9,375 bases of DNA from Pseudomonadota bacterium (GTDB lineage Bacteria > Myxococcota_A > Polyangia > Polyangiales > Ga0077539): positions 1 through 9,375 of the forward strand of contig JAEYZO010000898.1 in the NCBI GenBank assembly GCA_023428035.1, in the 5' to 3' direction. The notes under the pieces are model-generated. The model did no database searches. It had not been told where the DNA came from and saw only the letters and a program-made list of their open reading frames with translations. The translations under genes and the position numbers were made by a program. Positions 1-5,703 of this stretch are shown here, piece after piece. Positions within the stretch are counted from its first letter, which is position 1. Every line of letters starts with the position of its first letter.

Positions 1-681
1 GCGCAGCGCGGGGCCCACCTGGGCGAGGGTCGCGGGGTCGCGGTCGGCGCGGCGCATCGCCTCTCGCAAGGCCCGCTGCGCCTCGGCGCGCTCGGGCGAC
101 CCCTCGGCGGGGTTCGTCGACGCGAGCGCGAGCCCGAGCTGCAGCGCGGGCGACGGGTCGTCGCGCAGGGAGCTCATCGCGGCGCGGTACTCAGGCAGCG
201 CCCGCGCGAGGTCGCGCTGGTCTTCGAAGCACTGGCCGAGGGTGACGCGCGCCTCGCCGAGCGAGGCTTGCAGCCGCAGCGCCTGCTGCAGCGCCGGGAT
301 CGCGTCGGCGCAGCGGTCGAGCTCCCGCAGGGTCGCGCCGAGCTCGGCGTGGGCCTCGGCCATGGTGGGCCGCAGCCGGATCGCCTCGCGGAACAAGGGC
401 GCCGCGTCGGTGAAGCGCGACTGACGGAAGGCCACCTCGCCCAGGTAGAACACCGGGCGCGGATCGCGGGGGTCGAGACGTCGCGCGGCCTCGAAGCGAG
501 GGAGGGCCCCCGCGAGGTCGCCGCGCTGCAGGAGGGCGTCGCCCGCGGAGAACTCCCGCTCCGCGGGGGTGGGCTCTCGCTGCGCCCCGCGCAGAGGGAA
601 GGGCGACCGCGGCTGCGCGACCGCCGCGGCGGAGGTCGCCGTCAGCGCGAGGAGGAGCGTGAGGGTGGCCGGGGTTCGCAT
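1..681 (-). CDS. Exported TPR-repeat protein, partial (C-terminus beyond left edge)
   Basis: The reverse-strand frame is open from an ATG at 681 to base 1: 227 codons with no stop, so the 3' end lies outside the window. The N-terminus is a signal peptide: MRT, a hydrophobic stretch at residues 5-20, and an AVA-Q cleavage site after residue 22. A proline-rich linker follows, then at least four tetratricopeptide units of about 34 residues (roughly 41-73, 75-107, 108-141, 142-175). They show the expected small/aromatic pattern (for example YLGEVAFRQSRFTDAAPLF and EAHAELGATLRELDRCADAI). There is no lipobox Cys, so it is probably periplasmic or secreted. TPRs mediate protein-protein contacts; no catalytic domain is visible. 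It lies 48 bp downstream of the propeller gene on the same strand and may share its transcript. No good Shine-Dalgarno is seen. A 7-bp inverted repeat (682-688/698-704) sits directly before the start codon. Specific function unknown. Confidence 0.85.
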   Translation of the reverse strand, partial: MRTPATLTLLLALTATSAAAVAQPRSPFPLRGAQREPTPAEREFSAGDALLQRGDLAGALPRFEAARRLDPRDPRPVFYLGEVAFRQSRFTDAAPLFREAIRLRPTMAEAHAELGATLRELDRCADAIPALQQALRLQASLGEARVTLGQCFEDQRDLARALPEYRAAMSSLRDDPSPALQLGLALASTNPAEGSPERAEAQRALREAMRRADRDPATLAQVGPALR

Positions 682-729
682 CCCGCGGGAGGATGCACCG
701 CGGGGCGCGAGGCGGGCAACGCGGCGGGG

Positions 730-1458
730 TCAGAGCTCGAGGCTGAAGAGCGTGCCGACGTCGTCGACGACGTAGAGCTTTCCGCCCGCGGAGAAGAGCT
801 CGCGGGTGTCGCTGAGGTCGTCGCCGGTGAGCTCCTCGTAGGCGCCGTCTTCGAGGCGCGTGGCGCCGAGCGAGCCGTCGTCCTCGATGGCGAAGAAGAC
901 CCCGTTGTGGATCGTCGCCGCGAGGGTGTCGTCGTAGGCGCCCTCCTCGCCGAACTGCTCGTACTCGCCGTCGTGGGCGTTCACCTTGTAGAGCGTGCCG
1001 TCGCTCTCCAGCACGTAGACGTAGCCCTGCCAGAACCAGAGCGCGTCGGTGTCGTAGCCCTCGCCGAGCTCCGTGAAGTCCTCCTCGTCGGTGGGGTCGC
1101 CCGCGCGGAGGTTGCCCTCCTCGTCGACGAAGTAGACCGTTCCGCTCACCGCGTCGGCGGCCACCACGTCGCTCCAGGCGCCGTCCTCGCCGAGCTGCGT
1201 CCACTCGCCCGAGTCGGGGTTGATCTTGAAGAGCGAGCCGCTCTGCTCGATCGCGTAGAGGAAGCCCCGGTTCGTGCCGTCGGCGAAGAGGAGCCGAGTC
1301 TCGTAGCCCTCGCCGATCACCCTCCAGTCGCCCTTGCGGGTGCTGGTCGAGTAGAGCTTGCCGCCCTCCTCGTAGGTGAACAGACGCCCGCCGAGCCCGA
1401 CGCCCGTGACCGTGTCCGCCCAGGCTCCGGGCTCGCTCTCTCGTACCTTCGTGACCAT
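730..1458 (-). CDS. Acidic six-repeat beta-propeller protein, tectonin/tachylectin-like
   Basis: The 242-residue protein starts at an ATG preceded by a good Shine-Dalgarno (GGAGG, complement of 1464-1468, 5-nt spacer), and that decides the start. The frame is open far upstream, but only as a shadow of norB. The protein is built from repeats of about 40 residues beginning near 13, 52, 95, 135, 175 and 215. Each has an aromatic start (GAW, GY, GAW, GY, GAY), a hydrophobic strand, a turn such as SDGTLYKVN or QSGSLFKIN, and an end like EWTQLGEDG. The last repeat is short (28 residues), so the N-terminal 12 residues may close the ring. Spacing and motif resemble tectonin and tachylectin-2 type propellers, which bind glycans or lipid A; that assignment is by pattern, not homology search. 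It is strongly acidic and has no signal peptide or membrane segment, so it is cytoplasmic unless exported by another route. It lies 92 bp downstream of norB on the same strand. Function unknown. Confidence 0.85.
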   Translation of the reverse strand: MVTKVRESEPGAWADTVTGVGLGGRLFTYEEGGKLYSTSTRKGDWRVIGEGYETRLLFADGTNRGFLYAIEQSGSLFKINPDSGEWTQLGEDGAWSDVVAADAVSGTVYFVDEEGNLRAGDPTDEEDFTELGEGYDTDALWFWQGYVYVLESDGTLYKVNAHDGEYEQFGEEGAYDDTLAATIHNGVFFAIEDDGSLGATRLEDGAYEELTGDDLSDTRELFSAGGKLYVVDDVGTLFSLEL

Positions 1459-1472
1459 CGTCGCCTCCGTGT

Positions 1473-1498
1473 CCGGCGAGGCGCCCACGCTTCGCCGG
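1473..1498. repeat. 7-bp perfect inverted repeat upstream of the propeller gene
   Basis: CCGGCGA at 1473-1479 and its perfect complement TCGCCGG at 1492-1498 are separated by 12 bases. The repeat ends 15 bases upstream of the propeller start codon at 1458. It could be a small operator or leader hairpin, but arms of this length arise easily in such GC-rich DNA. Confidence 0.3.
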
Positions 1499-1515
1499 GC
1501 GGGGACGGTCACACG

Positions 1516-1533
1516 AAAGGCGCCGCGGGCGCC
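1516..1533 (-). terminator. Weak terminator-like hairpin after norB
   Basis: On the minus strand GGCGCC, loop CGC, GGCGCC (1533-1519) is followed by TTTC, 18 bases beyond the norB stop codon. The stem is GC-only but just 6 bp, and the T run is only three bases. It may be a weak intrinsic terminator giving partial read-through into the propeller gene. Each arm is itself palindromic, so chance is a fair alternative. Confidence 0.35.
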
Positions 1534-1550
1534 ACCGGGTTCGGCCTCGG

Positions 1551-3827
1551 TCACTCCCCGGGCGCCGCCGCGGGCTCGCGGCCGACGAGCCGAGGCTCCG
1601 CGTCTGTGGGCGCGCGGTCCGCGCGGCGGCCGAGCCCGGCGATGAAGGCCACCATGACCAGCGCGCCGACCGCGAAGAGCGTGTCGCCGGGCACCCGCAT
1701 CCACCGCAGGGTGTTCATGAAGGGCTGCTGCAGGAGCTCGGGGCTGCGGGCGTACGCGTAGCCGTGCTCCACCGAGGCCCAGGTCTGCACCAGGCCGACC
1801 GGCAGCACGCTCAGCGCCACCATCGCCATGAGCCCGCCGTTCATCGACCAGAACGCGACCGAGAGCATCCGCTCGTTCCACGCGTCGCGCGGTCGCAGCG
1901 CGCGCAGGCAGAAGAGGGTCAGGCCGATGCCGAGCATGCCGTACACGCCGAAGAGGGCGGTGTGGCCGTGCACCGGCGTCGTGTTGAGGCCCTGCATGTA
2001 ATAGAGGGCGATGGGGGGGTTGATCATGAAGCCGAAGAGGCCCGCGCCGACGAGGTTCCAGAAGGCCACGGCGACGAAGAAGTAGATCGGCCAGCGGTAG
2101 GCGCGCACCCACGGGCGCAGGCGCGAGAGCTTGAGGTTCTCCCAGGCGTCGACGCCCACGAAGACCAGCGGCACCACCTCGAGGGCGCTGAAGACCGAGC
2201 CGAGCGCGAGCACGAAGGTCGGGGTGCCCGAGAAGTAGAGGTGGTGCAGCGTGCCGATGACGCCGCCGCTCAGGAATATCGTCGCCGACAGGACCGACGC
2301 GCGCCCCGCCGAGCGCATCCCCACGAGGCCGAGCCTCGCGAAGAGGAACGCGATGACCACCGTGGCGAAGACCTCGAAGAAGCCCTCGACCCAGAGGTGC
2401 ACCACCCACCAGCGCCAGTACTCGGCGATGGCGAGGTTGGTGTGGCGGCCGTAGCCGAGCGCGGCGAAGTAGAAGCCCGCGATGGCCGCCGCGGAGATCA
2501 CGAAGAGCACCAACACCGGCCGCTGCTCGTCGCGCCGCTTCAGCGCGGGCCACACCGCGCGGGCCACCAGCGCCAGCCACAGGACCAGCCCCGTCGCGAG
2601 CAGGATCTGCCAGAGGCGCCCGAGCTCGATGTACTCGTAGCCGCTGTGGCCGATCCAGAACCACGACTCGCCGAGGTAGCCCATCACGCTCAGCCACTCG
2701 CCCGCGAGGGAGCCCACGGCGACGACGATCAGCGCGACGAAGAGCACGTTCACGCCGAGGCGCTGGTAGCGCGGCTCGGCGCCCACCGCGGGGCCGACGT
2801 AGAGACCCGTCGCGAGCCACGCGGTCGCGATCCAGAAGATCCCGATCTGCAGGTGCCAGGTGCGGGCGACCGTGTACGGCAGGTACTTCGCGAGGGGGAT
2901 GCCGTAGAACGCGCTCCCCTCGACGCCGTAGTGGGCTGTCACCACGCCCATGAGGATCTGCACCAGGAAGAGCGCCGCGGTCAGCCAGAAGAACTTGGTC
3001 GTGGCGCGCTGCGAGGGCGTCGCCACCGCCGAGAGCAGGGGGTCGCTGGCGGGGGGCTCGACTCGGTCGGCCTCGGCCTCGTCCTCGCGCTTCCGTGAGG
3101 CGTGCCAGGTGGCCATCGCGCCGATGCCCGCGAGGAGCATCAGGATGCTCACGCCCGTCCAGACGACGGTGTCGCCCGTGGGCCGGTTGCCGACCAGGGG
3201 CTCGTGCGGCCAGTTGTTGGTGTACGAGACGGCGTCGCCGGGCCGGGTCGCCGTCGCGGCCCACGCGCTCCAGAAGAAGAAGGCCGCGAGCCGGCGCGCC
3301 CTCGTCGGGTCGTCGATGACGTGCGCGGGGATCGCATACGCGTCCCGCCCGTTCGCGAACACGTCGGCGTAGTGGGCGAGGTTCGCCTCGAAGGCCCGCG
3401 CGCGCACGGGGTCGACGGTGAGCGTGCGCGTCGCCGGGTCGTAGTCGTTGCGGCGCATCAGGGCCGCGAGCCGCTGCCGCAGCGCGGCCTTGCGCTCGCC
3501 GTCGAGGGCCTCGTACGAGGCCCCGCCCTCGTCGCGCGCCCACGCGTCGAGGATGAACACCGACTCGCGGTGCAGCCAGTCGGCGGTCCAGTCGGGGGCG
3601 ACGTAGCTGCCGTGGCCCCACACGGAGCCCGTCTGCATCCCGCCCATCGCCTGCCAGACGTTCTGCCCAGCGCTGATCTCGCCGCGCTCGATGAGCGCGC
3701 GGCCGTCGGTGGTCACCACGCGCTCGGCGATGGGAGGAGCGCGCTGGTAGATCCGCACCCCGGTGAAGCCCAGGACCCCGAACGAGAGCACCAGAACAGC
3801 CGCGAAGGCGATCCAGATTCTTCGCAT
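1551..3827 (-). CDS. norB: Quinol-dependent nitric oxide reductase (qNOR), complete
   Basis: This 758-residue inner-membrane enzyme reduces 2 NO to N2O with electrons from quinol. Length and layout fit the single-subunit qNOR family: TM1 at 5-25, a periplasmic cytochrome-c-like fold without heme at about 30-215 (motifs GHGSYVAPDWTADWLHRE, SYTNNWPHEPLVGN), TM2 at 219-240, then the 12-TM NorB core. Ligands are in the family spacing: His325 and His622 for low-spin heme b, His620 for heme b3, and His477, His528, His529 and Glu481 for FeB. A second conserved Glu is at 550. His299, Glu303 (HYGVEG) and Asp715 fall where qNOR quinol-site residues lie. The fused N-terminal domain rules out the two-subunit cNOR. 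No nir, nos or norD/norQ neighbours are seen, so a stand-alone NO detoxification role is more likely than denitrification. It is divergent from the lipoxygenase operon across 148 bp with a strong dyad. The Shine-Dalgarno is weak; the start is chosen from the MRRIWIAFAA membrane N-terminus. Confidence 0.97.
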   Translation of the reverse strand: MRRIWIAFAAVLVLSFGVLGFTGVRIYQRAPPIAERVVTTDGRALIERGEISAGQNVWQAMGGMQTGSVWGHGSYVAPDWTADWLHRESVFILDAWARDEGGASYEALDGERKAALRQRLAALMRRNDYDPATRTLTVDPVRARAFEANLAHYADVFANGRDAYAIPAHVIDDPTRARRLAAFFFWSAWAATATRPGDAVSYTNNWPHEPLVGNRPTGDTVVWTGVSILMLLAGIGAMATWHASRKREDEAEADRVEPPASDPLLSAVATPSQRATTKFFWLTAALFLVQILMGVVTAHYGVEGSAFYGIPLAKYLPYTVARTWHLQIGIFWIATAWLATGLYVGPAVGAEPRYQRLGVNVLFVALIVVAVGSLAGEWLSVMGYLGESWFWIGHSGYEYIELGRLWQILLATGLVLWLALVARAVWPALKRRDEQRPVLVLFVISAAAIAGFYFAALGYGRHTNLAIAEYWRWWVVHLWVEGFFEVFATVVIAFLFARLGLVGMRSAGRASVLSATIFLSGGVIGTLHHLYFSGTPTFVLALGSVFSALEVVPLVFVGVDAWENLKLSRLRPWVRAYRWPIYFFVAVAFWNLVGAGLFGFMINPPIALYYMQGLNTTPVHGHTALFGVYGMLGIGLTLFCLRALRPRDAWNERMLSVAFWSMNGGLMAMVALSVLPVGLVQTWASVEHGYAYARSPELLQQPFMNTLRWMRVPGDTLFAVGALVMVAFIAGLGRRADRAPTDAEPRLVGREPAAAPGE

Positions 3828-3862
3828 GCGCGAAGGGATAACCAGCCCGACCGTCGAGGGAA

Positions 3863-3890
3863 CCGCGCGGGGAGATTTCTCCTCGCGCGG
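3863..3890. promoter_or_regulatory. 28-bp near-perfect inverted repeat, operator candidate
   Basis: The left arm CCGCGCGGGGAGA (3863-3875) and right arm TCTCCTCGCGCGG (3878-3890) flank a TT centre. Twelve of the 13 pairs are complementary; the odd pair is G/T. The centre is 50 bp upstream of the norB start and about 99 bp upstream of the lipoxygenase start. The size and symmetry fit a homodimeric regulator binding site. If transcribed toward norB it would instead form a strong leader hairpin. No T run follows on either strand, so it is not a normal terminator. Confidence 0.6.
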
Positions 3891-3943
3891 ACCGCGTCAC
3901 TCCCCGCGTCCGGTGCGACGGTTCTCCTGCTTCCGCCGACGAT

Positions 3944-3970
3944 GAGGGTCGGATACCCTCGTTGCAGGGT
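3944..3970 (+). promoter_or_regulatory. Competing leader hairpins overlapping the lipoxygenase ribosome binding site
   Basis: GAGGGT (3944-3949) and ACCCTC (3955-3960) form a perfect 6-bp hairpin with a 5-nt loop. The same ACCCT (3955-3959) is also perfectly complementary to AGGGT (3966-3970), which contains the ribosome binding site, with a 6-nt loop. The two pairings exclude each other, so the first would free and the second would mask the binding site. This matters only if transcription starts upstream of 3944, which is not known. The stems are short and chance is possible. Confidence 0.35.
3965..3969 (+). promoter_or_regulatory. Ribosome binding site of the first lipoxygenase
   Basis: CAGGG lies 6 bases before the ATG at 3976. 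That spacing favours this ATG over the in-frame TTG at 3970, which would directly abut the site. The upstream in-frame stop TGA at 3943-3945 limits any earlier start. Confidence 0.6.
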
Positions 3971-3975
3971 TGGTC

Positions 3976-5703
3976 ATGGATGTCCCGGTCTGCATCCCAC
4001 AGGTTGATGCGAACGCCGCCGCACGTCGCGAGGCGGTCGCCGCGCAGATGGATCGCTACGACTACACGTGGCACCGCCCCGAGGGGGTGGCGACGGCGAA
4101 CGCCTACCCTCGCGAGGAGCAGTTCTCGGCGAGCATGGTGGCGAACTTCGCGCTCGTGAAGCAGCGGTTGGGCGCGCAGAACGTGAAGACCGGCGCGACG
4201 AGCAGGCTCGGCGAGGTGAAGCGCGCGTGGGAGCAGAGCGACGCGCCCGGCGGCGTGCTCGGGGCCGCCGCCCGCGCCCTCGACTCGATCCGGGTGGCCC
4301 GCGAGGCGGTGGACACCTGCCGTGGCACTCCGGACGTGTGCGCGTCGTTCTTCGATGGAGATCGGCCGCCGCTGGTGGCGCGCTTCATCGACGAGCCCGA
4401 GCGCCGCGACGAGCTGCACGCGTGGCAGCGCGTCGGGGGGACCAACCCCTTCACCCTCCGCCGCGCGCGGTCGATCCCCGAGGATTTCGCCGTGACCGCC
4501 GCGCACTTCACCCGCGCGATGGGCGAGGCCGACTCCCTCGACGCGGCGCGGGCCGAGGGCAGGCTCTACCTCGGCGACTGGACGGCCCTCGACGGCGTGG
4601 TCGCGGGCGTCAACGACGACCAGCGCAAGGTGCTCTACGCGCCGTGGGCGCTCTACGTCGAGACCCGCGACCGCAGGCTCATGCCCGTGGCGATCCAGTG
4701 CGGGCCGCGTCCCGGCGCCCCCCTCGTGACCGCCGCCGACGGCGCCCGCTGGGAGGCCGCCAGGCTCGTGGTGCAGTGCGCCGACACCCAGATCCAGGGC
4801 CTGCAGTTCCACCTCGGCCGCTGCCACATGCTGATGGAGGCCTTCGCCCTCGCCACGATGCGCCGGCTCTCCGACCGGCACCCCGTGAAGGCGCTGCTCC
4901 GACCTCACCTCGAATTCACCCTGGCCATCAACCGCTCGGTGCGCGACGAGCTGATGGTCCCAGGGTCGAAGCTCGACACCCTCATGGCCCCGACCTTCGC
5001 GCGGAGCGTCGACCTCGTGGCCGACGCGGTGAGGTCCTTCGACCTCACCACCGCGCTCCCCCCCGCCGACATCGCAGCGCGCGACCTCGGCGACCTCGGT
5101 TCACACCCCTGGCGCGACGACGCCCTCGACGTCTGGCGCTCGATCCGGGCCTTCGCGGCCTCGTACCTGCGCCTCTACTACCCCGACGACGCCGCGGTCG
5201 TCGCCGATCACGAGGTCGCCGACTGGGCGGCGGAGCTCGCCTCTCCCTGGGGCGGGCGCCTCCGCGTTCCGAGCCCCCGCGACCTCGACGCGCTCGGCGA
5301 CCTCGTCGCCTACGTCGTCTTCGTCGCGGGCCCGCAGCACTCGGTCATCAACTACGGGCAGTACGACACCATGGCCTTCGCGCCGCACTACCCCACGGCG
5401 CTCTACGGCCAGCTCCCCGGCGAGGGCCCCGACGCCGACGCGGCGCTGGAGCTGATGTACATGCCGGCCGACGTCGCGCGTCAGCAGTTCAACTTCTTCT
5501 ACGAGCAGTCGCAGCTCCAGGAGAACCAGCTCGGTCGCTACGCGCCCGGGGCCTTCGTCGACCCGCGCGTCGGCGACCTGGTCCGGGAGTTCCAGCGAGA
5601 CCTCGAGGGGCTCGAGGCGCGCTTCACCGAGCGCAACCGCGCGCGCCTCCTCCCCTTCCCCTGGATCCTCCCGAGCGCGATCCGCGCGAGCATCCACTCA
5701 TGA
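3976..5703 (+). CDS. Lipoxygenase 1 (PLAT-less, cytosolic), complete
   Basis: The 575-residue non-heme iron dioxygenase should convert polyunsaturated fatty acids to hydroperoxides. It has only the catalytic lipoxygenase domain, with no PLAT/C2 barrel, and no signal peptide, unlike periplasmic P. aeruginosa LoxA. The iron-binding helix holds His279 and His284 (HLGRCH), followed by MEAF and HPVKALLRPHLEFTLAIN. The third His455 and Asn459 lie in QHSVINYGQYDTMAF. Other family landmarks are AWQRVGGTNPF (149-158), the EGRLYLGDW segment (194-202) and PVAIQ. The Coffa position before the conserved Arg (Arg323) is Val322, where S-enzymes usually have Ala and R-enzymes Gly. The last residues are SIHS: the C-terminal residue, normally Ile supplying a carboxylate iron ligand, is Ser575. 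The stop overlaps the next start (ATGA). Specificity cannot be read from the sequence. I recall tandem lipoxygenase genes in Myxococcus xanthus, which would fit. Confidence 0.95.
   Translation: MDVPVCIPQVDANAAARREAVAAQMDRYDYTWHRPEGVATANAYPREEQFSASMVANFALVKQRLGAQNVKTGATSRLGEVKRAWEQSDAPGGVLGAAARALDSIRVAREAVDTCRGTPDVCASFFDGDRPPLVARFIDEPERRDELHAWQRVGGTNPFTLRRARSIPEDFAVTAAHFTRAMGEADSLDAARAEGRLYLGDWTALDGVVAGVNDDQRKVLYAPWALYVETRDRRLMPVAIQCGPRPGAPLVTAADGARWEAARLVVQCADTQIQGLQFHLGRCHMLMEAFALATMRRLSDRHPVKALLRPHLEFTLAINRSVRDELMVPGSKLDTLMAPTFARSVDLVADAVRSFDLTTALPPADIAARDLGDLGSHPWRDDALDVWRSIRAFAASYLRLYYPDDAAVVADHEVADWAAELASPWGGRLRVPSPRDLDALGDLVAYVVFVAGPQHSVINYGQYDTMAFAPHYPTALYGQLPGEGPDADAALELMYMPADVARQQFNFFYEQSQLQENQLGRYAPGAFVDPRVGDLVREFQRDLEGLEARFTERNRARLLPFPWILPSAIRASIHS

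Larger units (their letters stand above)
3828..3975. promoter_or_regulatory. Divergent intergenic control region between norB and the lipoxygenase operon
   Basis: The 148 bp separate the norB start (minus) from the first lipoxygenase start (plus), so promoters for both should lie here. I see no convincing sigma-70 or sigma-54 consensus pair, and no TTGAT-N4-ATCAA (FNR/Dnr-type) or AT-rich NsrR-type site. It does contain a 28-bp dyad (3863-3890), an overlapping CGCGG-A-CCGCG dyad (3886-3896), a direct repeat CCGCGTC (3892-3898 and 3904-3910), and two competing hairpins next to the lipoxygenase ribosome binding site. Confidence 0.7.

Noticed and set aside
268..1761. Long plus-strand frame antisense to the TPR, propeller and norB genes
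   Set aside because: Biased shadow translation with no recognisable domain. The minus-strand genes have motifs, a signal peptide and a ribosome binding site.
3863..3890. 28-bp dyad as an intrinsic terminator
   Set aside because: It lies between two divergent starts with no upstream transcript to end, and no T run follows on either strand.
730..4908. 1392-codon minus-strand open frame running through norB and into the lipoxygenase region
   Set aside because: Only the last 242 codons look like protein. The rest is Arg/Gly/Ala-rich low-complexity translation, a shadow of norB and lipoxygenase 1 typical of GC-rich DNA.
5690..5703. Frameshift or premature stop at the end of lipoxygenase 1 as the cause of the missing Ile
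   Set aside because: The ending SIHS is in register with the family end, and lipoxygenase 2 ends the same way (SINS). A shared lineage feature is the better explanation.
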